DNA from: Polydactylus sextarius
Lineage: Eukaryota; Chordata; Actinopteri; Polynemidae
Direction of reading: 5' to 3'
DNA length: 64,000 nt
NCBI GenBank assembly: GCA_016801845.1
Contig: CM028916.1
Span: 14,070,014-14,134,013, forward strand
Positions within the stretch are counted from its first letter, which is position 1. Each line of letters begins with the position of its first letter. The notes under the pieces are model-generated. The model had not been told where the DNA came from and ran no database searches. It saw only the letters and a program-made list of their open reading frames with translations. Both the position numbers and the translations under genes were made by a program. Of the stretch, positions 40,241 through 51,760 are shown one piece after another.

Positions 40241-41565
40241 CAGGCTCTGCGAGTTGCAGTGAGAGAAGGAAGCTTGTTGTTGATCAGCCAAGCAAATCAG
40301 ATCTTGATATTTGAAGAGCGGAGTTGTGATTGCTAATCACTTCACTGCTGAGTTTTAATTAGGAGACTCACAAGCATTCTGTCATTTCTCAGAAGGGTAT
40401 AGTCAAGCATCAGACATACTTAAGAGAACAAATAATTGGTTTTCTTGGTGGTTGGGGCTATAAAATAAGCACAGGGTTGTTTTTAAACTGTAGATTAGTT
40501 AGTGTTTTATTTTATGTACTCGTATTGATTAAAAATATAGCCTCATAATTGTATTTCACTTGAGCTCATGTACTTTACACATTATCTTATATCATATCCT
40601 GACCTTATTAAAGGATAAGACAGATTTATTTTGAGCACAGCAGCCATGCATGGACACTTTTCGTACTTCACTGCAGAGAGCCCGAATCTAATCTTAAACT
40701 ATTTTCTTGGAGATGGTGCTATAGATTGGACTGAGCTTATTTTCAATGGGTAGGTTTCTGTCCTGTGCTCCTAAGACCTTTGTTAGGACATTTTAATTAC
40801 AGCAGAGCCGGGTGTAATTGATCTAGGCTTAGAGGGATTTCACTGTCAATGAGAATGAGCCTGGGCGTTAATACAGCCGAGCAAATGCTTCCACCTTTGT
40901 GCTGCAGTCGCACACACACTCACACACACTCTGACAGTCACAGAGAGCTGGTCGAGACATGAGGAGATGCTTCTTCTCGTTCACCATCCCTTAATTCGTC
41001 GAGGCGTCTGCCTTTTATGAGTAATAGTTAAATCAGCCTCGTAGGGACGACTGACACAACGGTGTCTTCCACTGTCTCCACTTTAACATAACTGTTGCCA
41101 GCATTGTTGCCACCTGGAGTGTCCTCTTACGGAGCACTTTCTTCATAGTTCCATGTTGTCACCCACAGTCTTTAAATTTTCATTGAACTGTTAGATAATG
41201 CTTCCCGATGAGGGTGAATTATTGATGGTCTTGTTCATATGAGTGGGACAGGGCAGGCTTTTAACTCTGAGCTGCCGGGTCTCTTATCCGGTAACTAAGG
41301 GACACTGCACAAACACCCAAAGGAATGATGTACTGGAGGAGAAAAAAAAACCACAGACAGGGGGCTGAAAATAAAAGTATGCATCCTTTACACTACTGCT
41401 GGGCTAAGCCACGGCACAAAGGCAGCAGTGAAAAGCACTGCATCTACACAGGCCTTCTCTCTGTTTGAAGTACTGAGAAGTGGTGGCGTCGCTGTGTATT
41501 TGTTGTTCTAAAATGGGAGTATGCACAGCATTCCTGCCTAGCTTTCCTTTTTATTATCATTATTA

Positions 41566-41593
41566 TTATTATTGTTATTATCATTATTATTAT
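41566..41593. repeat. (ATT)n microsatellite
   Basis: ATT repeats with GTT and ATC variants immediately left of the hAT-type element. The insertion site and its duplication lie within this tract. Confidence 0.85.
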
Positions 41594-42053
41594 TAGGGCT
41601 GTAATCAACCAAAGAAATTCTTGGTCGACTGGTGTGCGCAGTGGGGATTAATTACACACTCGAGTCTGTCGGCTCTGACATCGTTTTGCATCACGTGTAC
41701 TAAAAACGGACGGAGCAACTAACGCAGACAAGTTATCTTACCGTTTTTTAGGTGATAGTCCCGTAGTCCCGACAGTCCTGACACTTTTTTAATTAATTAA
41801 TTAATTAATTTATATATTGGTCTGACCGGCCCATAAAAGCTATAGATCATCAACCCGATTGACACTGGACTGGTCCAATCAGCACAAGAGTTTGTTTCCT
41901 AACCACTGGCCCCTGACACACGCTGATCTGCTGCACATTTGTATTGAAATTATATAAAACTGACACACCAAAAAATTGACCAATCAGAATTTTGGTCAAA
42001 CCAGGACGTATCGACTAATAAATCGACCAGTCGACCGGGGCATTACAGCTCTA
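41594..42053. mobile_element. hAT-type MITE with matching 8-bp target duplication
   Basis: The left end TAGGGCTGTAAT (41,594) and the right end ATTACAGCTCTA (ending 42,053) are inverted repeats with one mismatch over 12 bp. Subterminal copies of GGTCGACTGG and its complement give further dyad symmetry. The element is 460 bp and carries no transposase frame. The flanks 41,586-41,593 and 42,054-42,061 are both ATTATTAT, an exact 8-bp duplication, the length made by hAT transposases. Caution: the site lies in an ATT-rich tract, so the flank match is weaker evidence than it looks. Internal sequence includes an (AATT)n run near 41,795. Confidence 0.8.
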
Positions 42054-42214
42054 ATTATTATGTTGTAGACACAACAAATGTTCCAAGTTAGATAGTTTTA
42101 TTAAAACGGGATGCTCAGACAGCTGTCAGATGGAGAAAAATACGTCTTTTTTTTTCTTTTTCTTTTTTTTTTTTTTTTTTGGAGTATGAGAACAATTAAA
42201 GCTTTTGTAGTCAC

Positions 42215-42490
42215 TAGAGCTGAAATGATTGGTTGATGAAGAGATAAGTGTTTTGGAAGAAAAATAATCTGAAACAATTCTGACAATCATTTCATTATTG
42301 TGGAACTGTTTTGTCATGTATTTCCTGGTTTTCTCTATTTTAGGTTGTGAACTGACTATCGTCAGTGTTTGGACTGTTGGTCAATTTAACGACGACATCC
42401 TCTAAGTGGATGTCACCTTGGGATATGACTATTTTATGGGCTAAAGATTGATAAAGTAATTATAACAATGATAAAGAGATTGATACACAA
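42215..42490 (+). mobile_element. Dispersed fish repeat family, copy A
   Basis: Starts AGAGCTGAAATGATTGG, followed by an ATTAAT/GATAATC-like dyad region, then TTTGGACTGTTGGTC and GATGTCACCTTGGG. This order matches a very common teleost interspersed repeat of the type 'agctgcaacgattaatcgatta ... ggacaaaacaagacatttgaagatgtcacc' (recalled, not searched). Other fragments occur at 47.4, 49.8, 50.2, 51.2 and 51.6 kb. No coding capacity. Confidence 0.65.
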
Positions 42491-45400
42491 TGAAAGGAGA
42501 TGAAACTGATGAAACAGTTCCAGGACATTTCTTGGCAGGGGCGTGTCTGAGGGCGTAGCATATTTTGTCCCTACTCTCTCTCTCTCTTCACCCACCTACT
42601 CTGCATATGATTGCCCCCCCCGACCCCTCAAAGCCACTGGGTTGGACTACTGTCAATCTGCCACCGCCCAGTGCCATTAGATCAGAGCACTGTTAATTGC
42701 TGCTCGATTTGTGATCCGTAAGAAATCAGAGTGCAGTCGCTTTTACCACAGGACGCAGCTCGACCACAGACCACGTCTCTGCTCACGGTATGTACAGGCT
42801 CTGTTGTGTATTTTGACATATGTGGACTGAGGGTGTTGTAATTATCTGTTGAAGTAGTATAGGTGAGCTCAGATAACAGTTGTGAGTAATGTAGGAAGTA
42901 GCAATGATGGACAGCAACTGAAGCTGTGATCGTCCTGGTTAAGACCACCTCCTCTCCCTCTTGTGCCACCTCATTTTTGAAAAAAAATCCTGGATTTGGT
43001 CTTGTTTCTTGGAAGAAGAAACCACAGCTATGAGTTGAATCTGTTTTTCTATATGATTTGAGCTGCTTCTTTGACCCCGAGTGATAAATTGTGTAACATG
43101 TAATAGAAAGTGAATGATTTCTGTTTCTTTCTCTGTTGAAGACATAGCTACATTTCAGTAAAAATAAAAAAATCTGTCCTTTATTGCTAAATGTACAGCC
43201 GTGCACCCTGACAGCTGTCCTGATTGTTAGAAGCACGCACTTTCATCATTGTTCCAATTCATTCTCTGTGCACTCGTATGGCCCTCCAGTTTGCATTACA
43301 ATGGGCCAAGCAGAACAAACTCATGGAAATACTGGTAGAGCGTATAATTTGGCACGCCGTATTGTCCCCAAAGCTACATTTTTGGCCCTATTTTAGCACT
43401 TTTTTCTTTTAGAGATTTGGACATGTTTTAGTTGGGAATCAGTACGTTTGACCCTGAAAATGATTCATCTTATATCAAAATCTCACAAATTTGGTGAATT
43501 GAAGGCATGAAATTTGGCCAGCGTTGCATTCTTAGATCAGACCACATTTTTTTCTCAAAACTAACAAGTTGTTTAGAGACAGTATTGTGTAATTATGTTC
43601 TATTTTCGTCCTTTTTTATTTGTTGCTGCTTAGGTTGCCTCCATGAGGAGTACTTAGAAAAAGTATGTTTTCAGCTTTTTTGTAACAGCAGGGATGAGTC
43701 TATTTGCTGTGAAGGAAGGCATTTCAGGCCCACCAGTAAAGCTGTTGTGGTCCATCATTCAAAATGGAAATGAATAGGTTTACAGCTGAATCAGGGGTAG
43801 TAACTCTTAAATAATAACCCTGAGACTGTCGCTGAAGACAGAAAGAGAACAAGAAAGTAATTATGTACAAAGGAACAAGAAAAACAAGTCCGGCCAGCTT
43901 CCATTTCCCACTGGAAATGCTGCAGATTGATGCCTGTGTTTTGGTTTCCAAAGGAACAGACAGAGTGGGTGGACAAATTAATAGAAACCAATACTGAGAA
44001 AAAAACAGCTTTGAATTGAAAACAAGCACGAAACCCATCCAGGCCTACAGCGTGTGTGTGCATATTAAGTCCATGGCTCATTTCCAACTTAATACAGCCA
44101 AATGGTAGAGCTGAGCAAAATGGCTAAAAGATATTAGCTTGATATTTTAAACCATGGTGTAATGCTGTATTTTCACAGAAGGATTGATCTAATCAGAATA
44201 ATCAGCCTGTAATAAATGTTGTTAGATTTTAACAGTCCCGTATTGAATCGACAATATTCAGCATTTTTAATGATGCCTTAGATAAACTGAATCATAAACA
44301 CACATTTTGAGTGGAATAACCATGTCCAGAACTGTCCCTCTTGGGTCTTGGGAGATGTTGTTTGTAATTATATCAGCCCAGAGCATGGAAAAAACATACT
44401 ATATGAGCATAATGCTATTTCCCAGCCTCCTCCTGAAATATTCATAGCATATTTTTAATGTTCCCAAATTCCCAAAACACAAAGCACAAAGATATTGACA
44501 TCGCCGCCACTGCCAACATGTCATCAAGAACTGCTTATTTTCTCTTTTGCTTTCCTTTAAAAAAATAAAAACTAAAAAATAATAAAAATTAAAAACAAAT
44601 TTCACCTCCTTCTGTGGAATGTTATCTAGTCAAATGATCAGTTATGGGTCACATTCAAAAGAGGCTAATCACCACATTTTAACCTGAAATAATGAACAGT
44701 CATTACTGAAATTACTGTGTACTGGCCACAGAAACTAAAAACGATTAAAGCAGGCAGTGGGAACAGTCGTGATAACATAGTGCTGGACATTGTTAATTCA
44801 TTTATTTATTTGTTTGCCACCAGCACCAATATAAAGTTGCGTTTGGAGATTTTAAATCCGCTCTAATCATATATAACAACTAGCAACTATATGTAATGTG
44901 ATGAGGGTTATACATAGTGACATCTCCCAAATATGTCATTTCCACAGCTTTATTATTATTATTTTTTTGGTTTTATAGCCTATAACGTTACTGTTTTGGT
45001 TCCTTTCACTGCTCCCCTATTGGTATTTTCAGTCTCAGCAAGGAGAGTGTTTTCAGTGAAAAAGCTCTGATAGATCCACTGTGCATCACCTGCTCTCGAC
45101 CAAACAGCAGACAGATACAGTTGGTAACAAGATGAGGAACACTGTGGCACTTGTAGCAACTTAAAAACCAAATATTTCCCTCAGCATTTGGAAGAGACCA
45201 AAGGAAAGTGAAAAGGAAGTGAGAAAAACATTATTACTACTTTCAATCTCAAACTTTCCAACCTTAACAACTAAAGAAAAGTATGAATCACTCCGTACAT
45301 CAGCTACAGACACATTTTATTAGCCAAAAAGCGGTTCAATTTCCCACTCACTGACACAGATACCGAACTGGCAAACACAATAAAGCTGTGAACTTTAAAT

Positions 45401-45589
45401 AAACATCGCATCTTTTGCAAAACAGGTGTTAATGATGCAGGTGTCCATAAAGACCAAGGCCAAGGCACAAACATGCAGTAGGTTACCTGATGTAAAATGA
45501 GAAAGACTGAGAGACTCAATAATGATATGATCGTAATCATTTCTTACACATTTCTTCCTGCATCCTGACGGGTTTCCCCGCAGAGAAAA

Positions 45590-45905
45590 GCAGAAGATGT
45601 CCGCTGTCGACTGTTAAACGTGGCGGTGGGTCCATAATAGTATTGGCAGCCATCTCGTGGGACTCATTAGGACTGACGATTACTCCACACGCTTGTGTAA
45701 TGGTTGAAGTATATGAAGCAATTTTTACAGGACTACTGTAGCTGCACCCTGTGTTGGTGTGGTTTTCATGAATTAAATCAAATTCCTAGTATGGTTTCCC
45801 TCATCGCCAAATCTAAACATCATTTAACATCATAGGAAGTCCTGCAGAATGAAGAGTGGAGTCGATTTTCACCTCCTGAGCCTCTCATACAACCAGGAAC
45901 TTTTA
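45590..45905 (+). mobile_element. Tc1/mariner-like transposase pseudogene fragment
   Basis: One frame reads TVKRGGGSIIVLAAISWDS near 45,610-45,670, which corresponds to the VKHGGGSVMVWGAIS core found in Tc1-family transposases between the first and second catalytic aspartates. Downstream pieces read SSPNLNII and NEEWSRFSPPE, reminiscent of the SPDLN.IE region and the C-terminus. The second aspartate motif (QDDN.P.H) is not visible and there are frameshifts and stops, so the copy is dead. No terminal repeats were found. It is a different sublineage from the copy at 57.3 kb. Confidence 0.65.
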
Positions 45906-47424
45906 CTTATGTAAAAAAAAAAAAATTACACTTAAGATACTGTTGCCATACCTACCACTTCATATTTTTATGCAATGGGTTATAATAATACATAATTTAT
46001 ATCAGTTTTGCCTCACTTTTTTTTTACTCACTACCACTCCTCCACATTGATCTGTAGTAGATTGTGAGTGCAAAGTGGAACAGGTACTACCAATAATTTA
46101 GTGTTACCATGTGTTGACTACAGCGAACTTTGGCCAACTGTAGTTATGTTTTATAATATGGTTTAAAACAAAATAAATAATTCCAATTAAAAGTTCAAAT
46201 TAAAAGCTTTAAAGTTTTATACGTGCAAAGGCTTTTTACTATTTAATACATAATATTAGTTGACTATTCATTTAATTTGATTTGGTTTTAGGGCTATGAG
46301 TAATAATAATTTTCATTATTATTTATTATTTATTACATATTTATTCTTCTTTGTTTGACTGTTTGGTCAAATACATTTGTGAAAAGTTACCATCATACTT
46401 TTCTAGTTCCAGAACATAGTCACAAAATAGTTTTTTTTTTGTTTTCATCATTCATTTTGTATGGATCAGAGAAGCAACAAGGACATTTTTGGCATCATAG
46501 TGACTTTAATGATTGCAGTAATTATTTTAATAACACAATAGTCGGTCAACAAATCAATTAATTGACTTGTCATAATTTTATAAAAGTAGTAGTTTGCCAT
46601 AGTACTGTTTACGTGAGGAAAAAAAGCAAAAAAACAAAACATTCACACTGTTATTGTGAATAATATTTCTACTCCCATGTAAAGCAATCTGTGTAATGTG
46701 ACTGTGACCTTTTGTGTTTTATAGCTTCACGCAGCAAAACTTGTGCTCGTTGCTATTCAACAAATTGTCTCTTGATGATTTTGTGTACAAGCACAACAAC
46801 TCGAGCACAAATCTCGACAGCTATCACGCTGCCTCTGTGGGCACATGACAGCCCTGAATTAAGGCGAATTAATGCATGTCAGGACCTTCAGACGCCGAAT
46901 GAATAGAGACCACACAAACCGTCCACGGTTGGAATGCAGCCCATGTGCTGATCACGCATAGGTAATGTGAAGCAGACTGAATCCTTCGACAGAAAATGTG
47001 CTTTATGTTGACCAAAACTTTAAAGTGGCCCTCTCTAGGAAGGTGAAACGGACAGGATAAATGTGTCAGTGTATGCGAAGGAAGCCAATAAGGCTGCTTC
47101 TGTAGCAAAACAGTCACTGGCACTAACTTGTTTCTTGTTGAAAGAGGCCATATGACTAAATAGCCTCTTAAGATCAATAGGAAAGTGTAAATTGGGATGT
47201 CAGGAGAGACGAAGCAGCTTGTTTGGATGATGTTAAATGCCTGGGTAATAGTTCATGGCCTTTTGATAAAAATAAAGACTCACTCTGCGATACAAGACAC
47301 TTTGGTGACATAACAGCTGTGTAGCTGAAATACATAGAGCGAAAGGAGAAGCTCATATTACTGTCAGATGTGAATTAACTGTAGTTGGTGTTACCCAAAC
47401 CTAATTTGAGTGAACTTATTAAAA

Positions 47425-47532
47425 TTTTGGGAAATGATCTAATTTATGTTCATCACTTAATCACTTGGTCCATAAAATGTCAGCAAATAATGAAAAATCA
47501 CAATTTCCTTGAGCTCACACTGACATTTTTAA
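47425..47532 (-). mobile_element. Dispersed fish repeat family, copy B (fragment)
   Basis: Contains TTGGTCCATAAAATGTCAGC, then AATGAAAAATCACAATTTCC and TGAGCTCACACTGACAT, the reverse-orientation pattern of the 3' half of the same family as copy A. The fragment has no inverted-repeat ends. Confidence 0.6.
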
Positions 47533-48932
47533 ACCGCCTCGGCGCAGCACCTAAAGATATTCACTTTGAGTTTACATATTCATGTAAGACAAGGAAAAGC
47601 ACACACTTTGAAAGTAAAAGCAGGATTTATTTGGCATTTTTATGCACAAAATGATTAATCAGATATCATAATAGTCGCTTGTTAATTTTTCTTTTTCTTT
47701 TTTTTTCTTTTTTTGTGGATTGACAGAGCATCTCAGCTCTACTGCGAAGTCTCTAGCATCCAAAACTAAATGAGATTTTAAGTGTTGTTAGCTGATTAGT
47801 GATGCTGGAATTTACATATTGTTTTTCATTTTTTTTTACATAAGTACCATTAATTTAGAAAGGCTTCATTCAGCCTCCTTCAAAATAAAATGCACTGTTC
47901 TGTCACACTTCTGTATTCCAGATTGATGTAAATATGAATAAATATGGGAAACAGAGACCTTATGCGTCGCCCTCAAATAGAGTTGAAATTTGTTTTTTGG
48001 TTATTCTGTCTACAACTTGCTCCCCTCGAGGATTAATGGTGTTTGCTTCATTTGCATATGCTTCTAAGTGGAAACTTGGGGCTTTTTTTTTTTTTGCTTT
48101 TGGCAGTAAACGTGTCACTTTGTCATTGTAGCACTGTGTCATAAGCCCCATTTGGATGAGATTAGTTTTTACAGAGTGGTGGTGGTGGTATGTAATCGAA
48201 AATGGGTCATGTCTGTAAAATTTGAGCTCCATCTGAATCTTGCCACGTCAGGAACTTGTGGGGGTCTTAGCACCCGGCCAAACATTGGACCTCCCGCCAA
48301 ACGCAAATAACCTCTGATAAACCGCTTCAGTTAGTCCCACTTGTAGTGACCCTGAGATAGTTTGAAAATAATGTGTCGTTTCTGGGGGTGGAGAGATGTT
48401 ATTCTACGCAGTTTTTTGGCGGTCAACATATTTTTTTTTTCCACAGCATCTGCAACATTTCCTCCTCTTTCGCCATTTTGTCACTTTTCAAACAAGTTGC
48501 TGTCAGTTGCAGGAAATTATGTTTGATTATTATGATACATTTTAGTTTCTGCGATGGCAGAACATGAATGGAGTTGTGTAACTCCGGAGACTGGTTACAT
48601 GCGTTGCATGTTGTTCATTAACGTCACAGATGTTACGCATTAGCAGTTACTTTATGCACATTTTACTGAAAACTAATGCTCTCGGAACAGTGGGGCGGAC
48701 TATAGTGTGTAAAAAATATTTAACATTGTGTAAATACGATTTTCCTCGGAAGGTGTGAACATCCACACGTCTCCTGCTGGGGCTGTGTTGAAGGATTGAA
48801 TGAATTTGTGTGTTAGCTTATGTGGGAGTGACGTTGCCAAGCCAATTATGTTTCTTCTTTTTTTTCCCTCGTTGCAAAAAAAAAAAAAAACATTGCTTTA
48901 ACATTAGAGCTGGAGGTGAGCAGTGTGTGCGT

Positions 48933-48934
<2 letters not shown>

Positions 48935-48977
<43 letters not shown>
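48935..48977. repeat. (GT)n microsatellite
   Basis: About 21 GT units. Confidence 0.97.
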
Positions 48978-48978
<1 letters not shown>

Positions 48979-49383
48979 ATAAAGAACATGCAGGGGAGTG
49001 CTACAAATGGTGGAGGCGAGAAGTGATGCTTTCAGTAAATTTATGAAGAGACTGATTGAAAGGAGGAACCTTCTTTTTTTTCTTTCAGTTTCGAGCTGCT
49101 CTCTGCTCCTCTGTTGTGACCCTACTGCTTAACCAACTGCTCTGAGGTCAGCCCATTTATTTCAATGCCAGCCGATAAACAGTTACCAAGCTCAAGAGTT
49201 GCTTGTAGCTGAATATTAATAGAAGGAGCTGAAATGTTCAATTTCCCATTACATGTGTTTTTTTTTTTTTTTCCGCAGCAGCCTTCAAATTAAATAAATA
49301 AATAAATGAAATGTTTAAGTGCTGAAATCAGACACATACTTGTGTCCACTGTTGTTTATAATAAAGCCAGCTTTAATGATTAG

Positions 49384-49778
49384 TTACGGTGGGCGGGAGG
49401 TGCAAACCAAGATTACAAACTTTCACAAAGCTTGAGACAAATTTACATTTTAGAAAACATTTTTACATATCATAAAACAAAATTACATTACCACATCACA
49501 TTTACAAGTCCTGAAACAAATTCACTTTTTAGAAAAAAAAAAATTAACAAGACACGTTGGTACGTTCCCTGTTTGTTTTGCCGTTTGTAAAATTATTTTG
49601 TGTCTTGTTAATTTGTTTTCTGAAATGTAAATTTGTTTCGGGACTTGTAAATGTGTTATGGTAATGTAAATTTGTTTTACGATATGTACAAATGTTTTCT
49701 AAAATGTAAATTTGTCTCAAGCTTTGTAAAAGTATTTCACATTTTATAATCTTGGTTTGCACCTCCCGGCCACCGTAA
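49384..49778. mobile_element. Foldback (long inverted-repeat) element
   Basis: Left arm 49,384-49,554 and right arm 49,600-49,778 are inverted copies at roughly 90% identity by eye, separated by about 45 nt. Both ends carry TTACGGTGG.CGGGAGGTG (the right end as its complement), and the inner ends are TTAACAAGACAC and its complement. The ends could represent a TA duplication around CGGTGG...CCACCG, as in Tc1/mariner-type MITEs, but the dyad continues a few bases outward (TGATTA.TTACGG), so the boundary is uncertain. Arms contain degenerate AAACAAATTTACATT-like units. No protein coding; the 72-codon minus-strand frame inside is fortuitous. Confidence 0.85.
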
Positions 49779-49784
49779 TTAATC

Positions 49785-49860
49785 AGTGAATCAGTTGACT
49801 GAGAAAATTAACCCTCACCAATTTTGAACATTTATTATTCAGTTAAATCAATTATCAAGC
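49785..49860 (+). mobile_element. Dispersed fish repeat family, copy C (fragment)
   Basis: TGAATCAGTTGACTGAGAAAATTAA followed, after a spacer, by GTTAAATCAATTATCAAG has the pattern of the 5' dyad region of the family. It begins a few bases right of the foldback element. Confidence 0.45.
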
Positions 49861-50184
49861 AAAAAATAAATAAATAACTAAATAGATAAAAAATGAAAAT
49901 AAAAAACAGGCCTTGATGGCAGCTTCACAAACACAAGCAGTAATTATGATGAAATAAGTAGCACTCGCCAGCACATACAAACCACTCCAAAGCTACATTT
50001 TCCTAAAAATAATAATATGAAAACACACATCCCTCCCCCTACATCATTGAAATGCATGTAAAAATTGGTTGTCGAGAATATACTTTTGCTCTTAAAAACA
50101 GCTCTTAAATCTGTTAAAGATGTTTAGAAACATTTACTGTTTGAGCTCCAAACCAGCTGCCATATCTGTTTTATAGCACTGTAA

Positions 50185-50335
50185 TAACCCAATATCTTCT
50201 GGTTTTGGCTTGTTGGTGGGACAAAACAGGCTCTTTGACGATGTCATCTTAAACTCTGGAAACTACATTTATCACAATTTTCTGACGTTTCACAGACTAA
50301 ACGACGAATCACTGAATTGTAAAAATAATAATCAG
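50185..50335 (+). mobile_element. Dispersed fish repeat family, copy D (fragment)
   Basis: Reads TTGGTGGGACAAAACAGGCT then GACGATGTCATCTTAAACTC, ACTACATTTATCACAATTTT and CTGACGTTTCACAGACTAAA, the 3' half of the same family as copy A. Copies C and D may be halves of one copy split by later insertion or divergence. Confidence 0.65.
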
Positions 50336-50498
50336 TTTTGCTACTGACAGATGAACTAGACTAAAGATAATAACCATAATGAGTGTTTTTGACAGATTTC
50401 ATTATTTTGTCGACAAGTGATTTCAACTACAAACCCCGACAGGGACATCTTTTTTTTTTTTTTCCTCTGTTCCTCCACGCAAATCCCTTTGAAGGCTA

Positions 50499-50518
50499 CA
50501 CACACACACACACACACT
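50499..50518. repeat. (AC)n microsatellite
   Basis: About ten AC units. Confidence 0.9.
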
Positions 50519-51187
50519 ATCTCTTCATTTTGCTTGACACTAACCTGGTTGTTCAGCAGGGGTCTTTTTTGTTCTCTTCACTTAACTAAGCTTCTTTGCT
50601 CACCCCTCTCTGTTTCACTATGTCCATCTGCCCACTGGCGCTTTATCTTATCTTCTGCCTCAATCATTTGGCCAAGAGCTGCTGAACACACCAACTGTTG
50701 TGCACCCTCAACAAAACAGTGAAGCATTGCGTCTTTCAGCAGGATTTTCTGTTAGGGCTTTTTGAGCTTTGCTGAAGAAGATTTCAACTTAAAAACATCT
50801 TTTTCCCCCTCCACCCTCCTTCTTTTTAGTCTGGAGCCATTTATACCAAATAGAAAACAAGACATAAAAGCAGCAGTTGAAATGACTTGTGTTAGACTTT
50901 TTGCATATTTATATGTTAGAAGGGCTCATTCTGACCCGCGCTTAAACAGAAGATTCTTACACATAAGAAGTTCTGTGATCTATTAACCATTTGTTGACGT
51001 ATGAATTATTTGCAGGCACTGAGTCGAACGGCAATTATGATGGATTAAACAGCGCACACTGGCTGTGATGAAGTAATTGAAAGTTACAGTTTTTTGGGGA
51101 AAAAAAGAAATGAAAATAAATAAATAAGTCACAACACATTGGCGGAAAATCTCCCAAACGTTTCAACAAACTGCGGATAAAATTATC

Positions 51188-51460
51188 AGTCCATTAACTG
51201 ATTTAGTCAGCTGATGAAGAATTAATCAGCAATTTGTTTATAATCAGTTGTTTCAGTCATTTAAAAAAAAAAAAAAAAGGGAAAAGATAAACGCCAGAAT
51301 CTCACTGGTTGCATCTTTCGTTCTGGCTCCAAATGTGAATAATGAATGATGTTTTCAGTCTGCTGTGAAGATAAACTAGAAGATGTCACCTGGACATTTT
51401 CCACCACTTACTAATATGTCTTAGACTAAACTGTTTAGTGACAAAATATTCAATCATAAT
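51188..51460 (+). mobile_element. Dispersed fish repeat family, copy E
   Basis: Contains AGTCAGCTGATGAAGAATTA, ATAATCAGTTGTTTCAGTCA, a poly-A run, CTGGCTCCAAATGTGAATAA, then GATGTCACCTGGACATTTTC and a degenerate end. The motif order matches the family from its 5' dyad region to near its 3' end. Confidence 0.65.
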
Positions 51461-51624
51461 CATTAGCTGGAGCATAGAGGGGAAACAATGCATCACAGAA
51501 AATAGAACAAAGCAGATTTGGCTTTGAGATATTGTACTCCTCTTGAAAGTTATAACCGCTTTATTTTTAATCAAGATATATATTGATAAATCAATAAAAA
51601 ATGTCTAAAAATGGCCATTTATAC

Positions 51625-51760
51625 ACTGGGATATCTTGCATGTCCAATTGTCTGTCCAAAAACCCACAAATACTTGCACTTGAGAAGCTGAAAACTGTTT
51701 CTCTCCAGAAATGACATTTTAATCACGTTATCAACTAATAGTTTCATCTTTCAGGACATT
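51625..51760 (-). mobile_element. Dispersed fish repeat family, copy F (fragment)
   Basis: Reads ACTTGAGAAGCTGAAAACTG, CCAGAAATGACATTTTAATC and TTATCAACTAATAGTTTCAT, the reverse-orientation 5' half of the family. It faces copy E, giving a tail-to-tail pair. Confidence 0.6.

Noticed and set aside
42682..43236. Longest ATG frame in the window, 184 codons on the minus strand
   Set aside because: No recognisable domain, low-complexity and Thr/Ser/His-rich composition, no promoter or splice context. One frame of this length is not surprising over six frames of 64 kb. A GTATGT donor-like site on the + strand at 42,788 suggested an alternative leader exon, but nothing else supports it.
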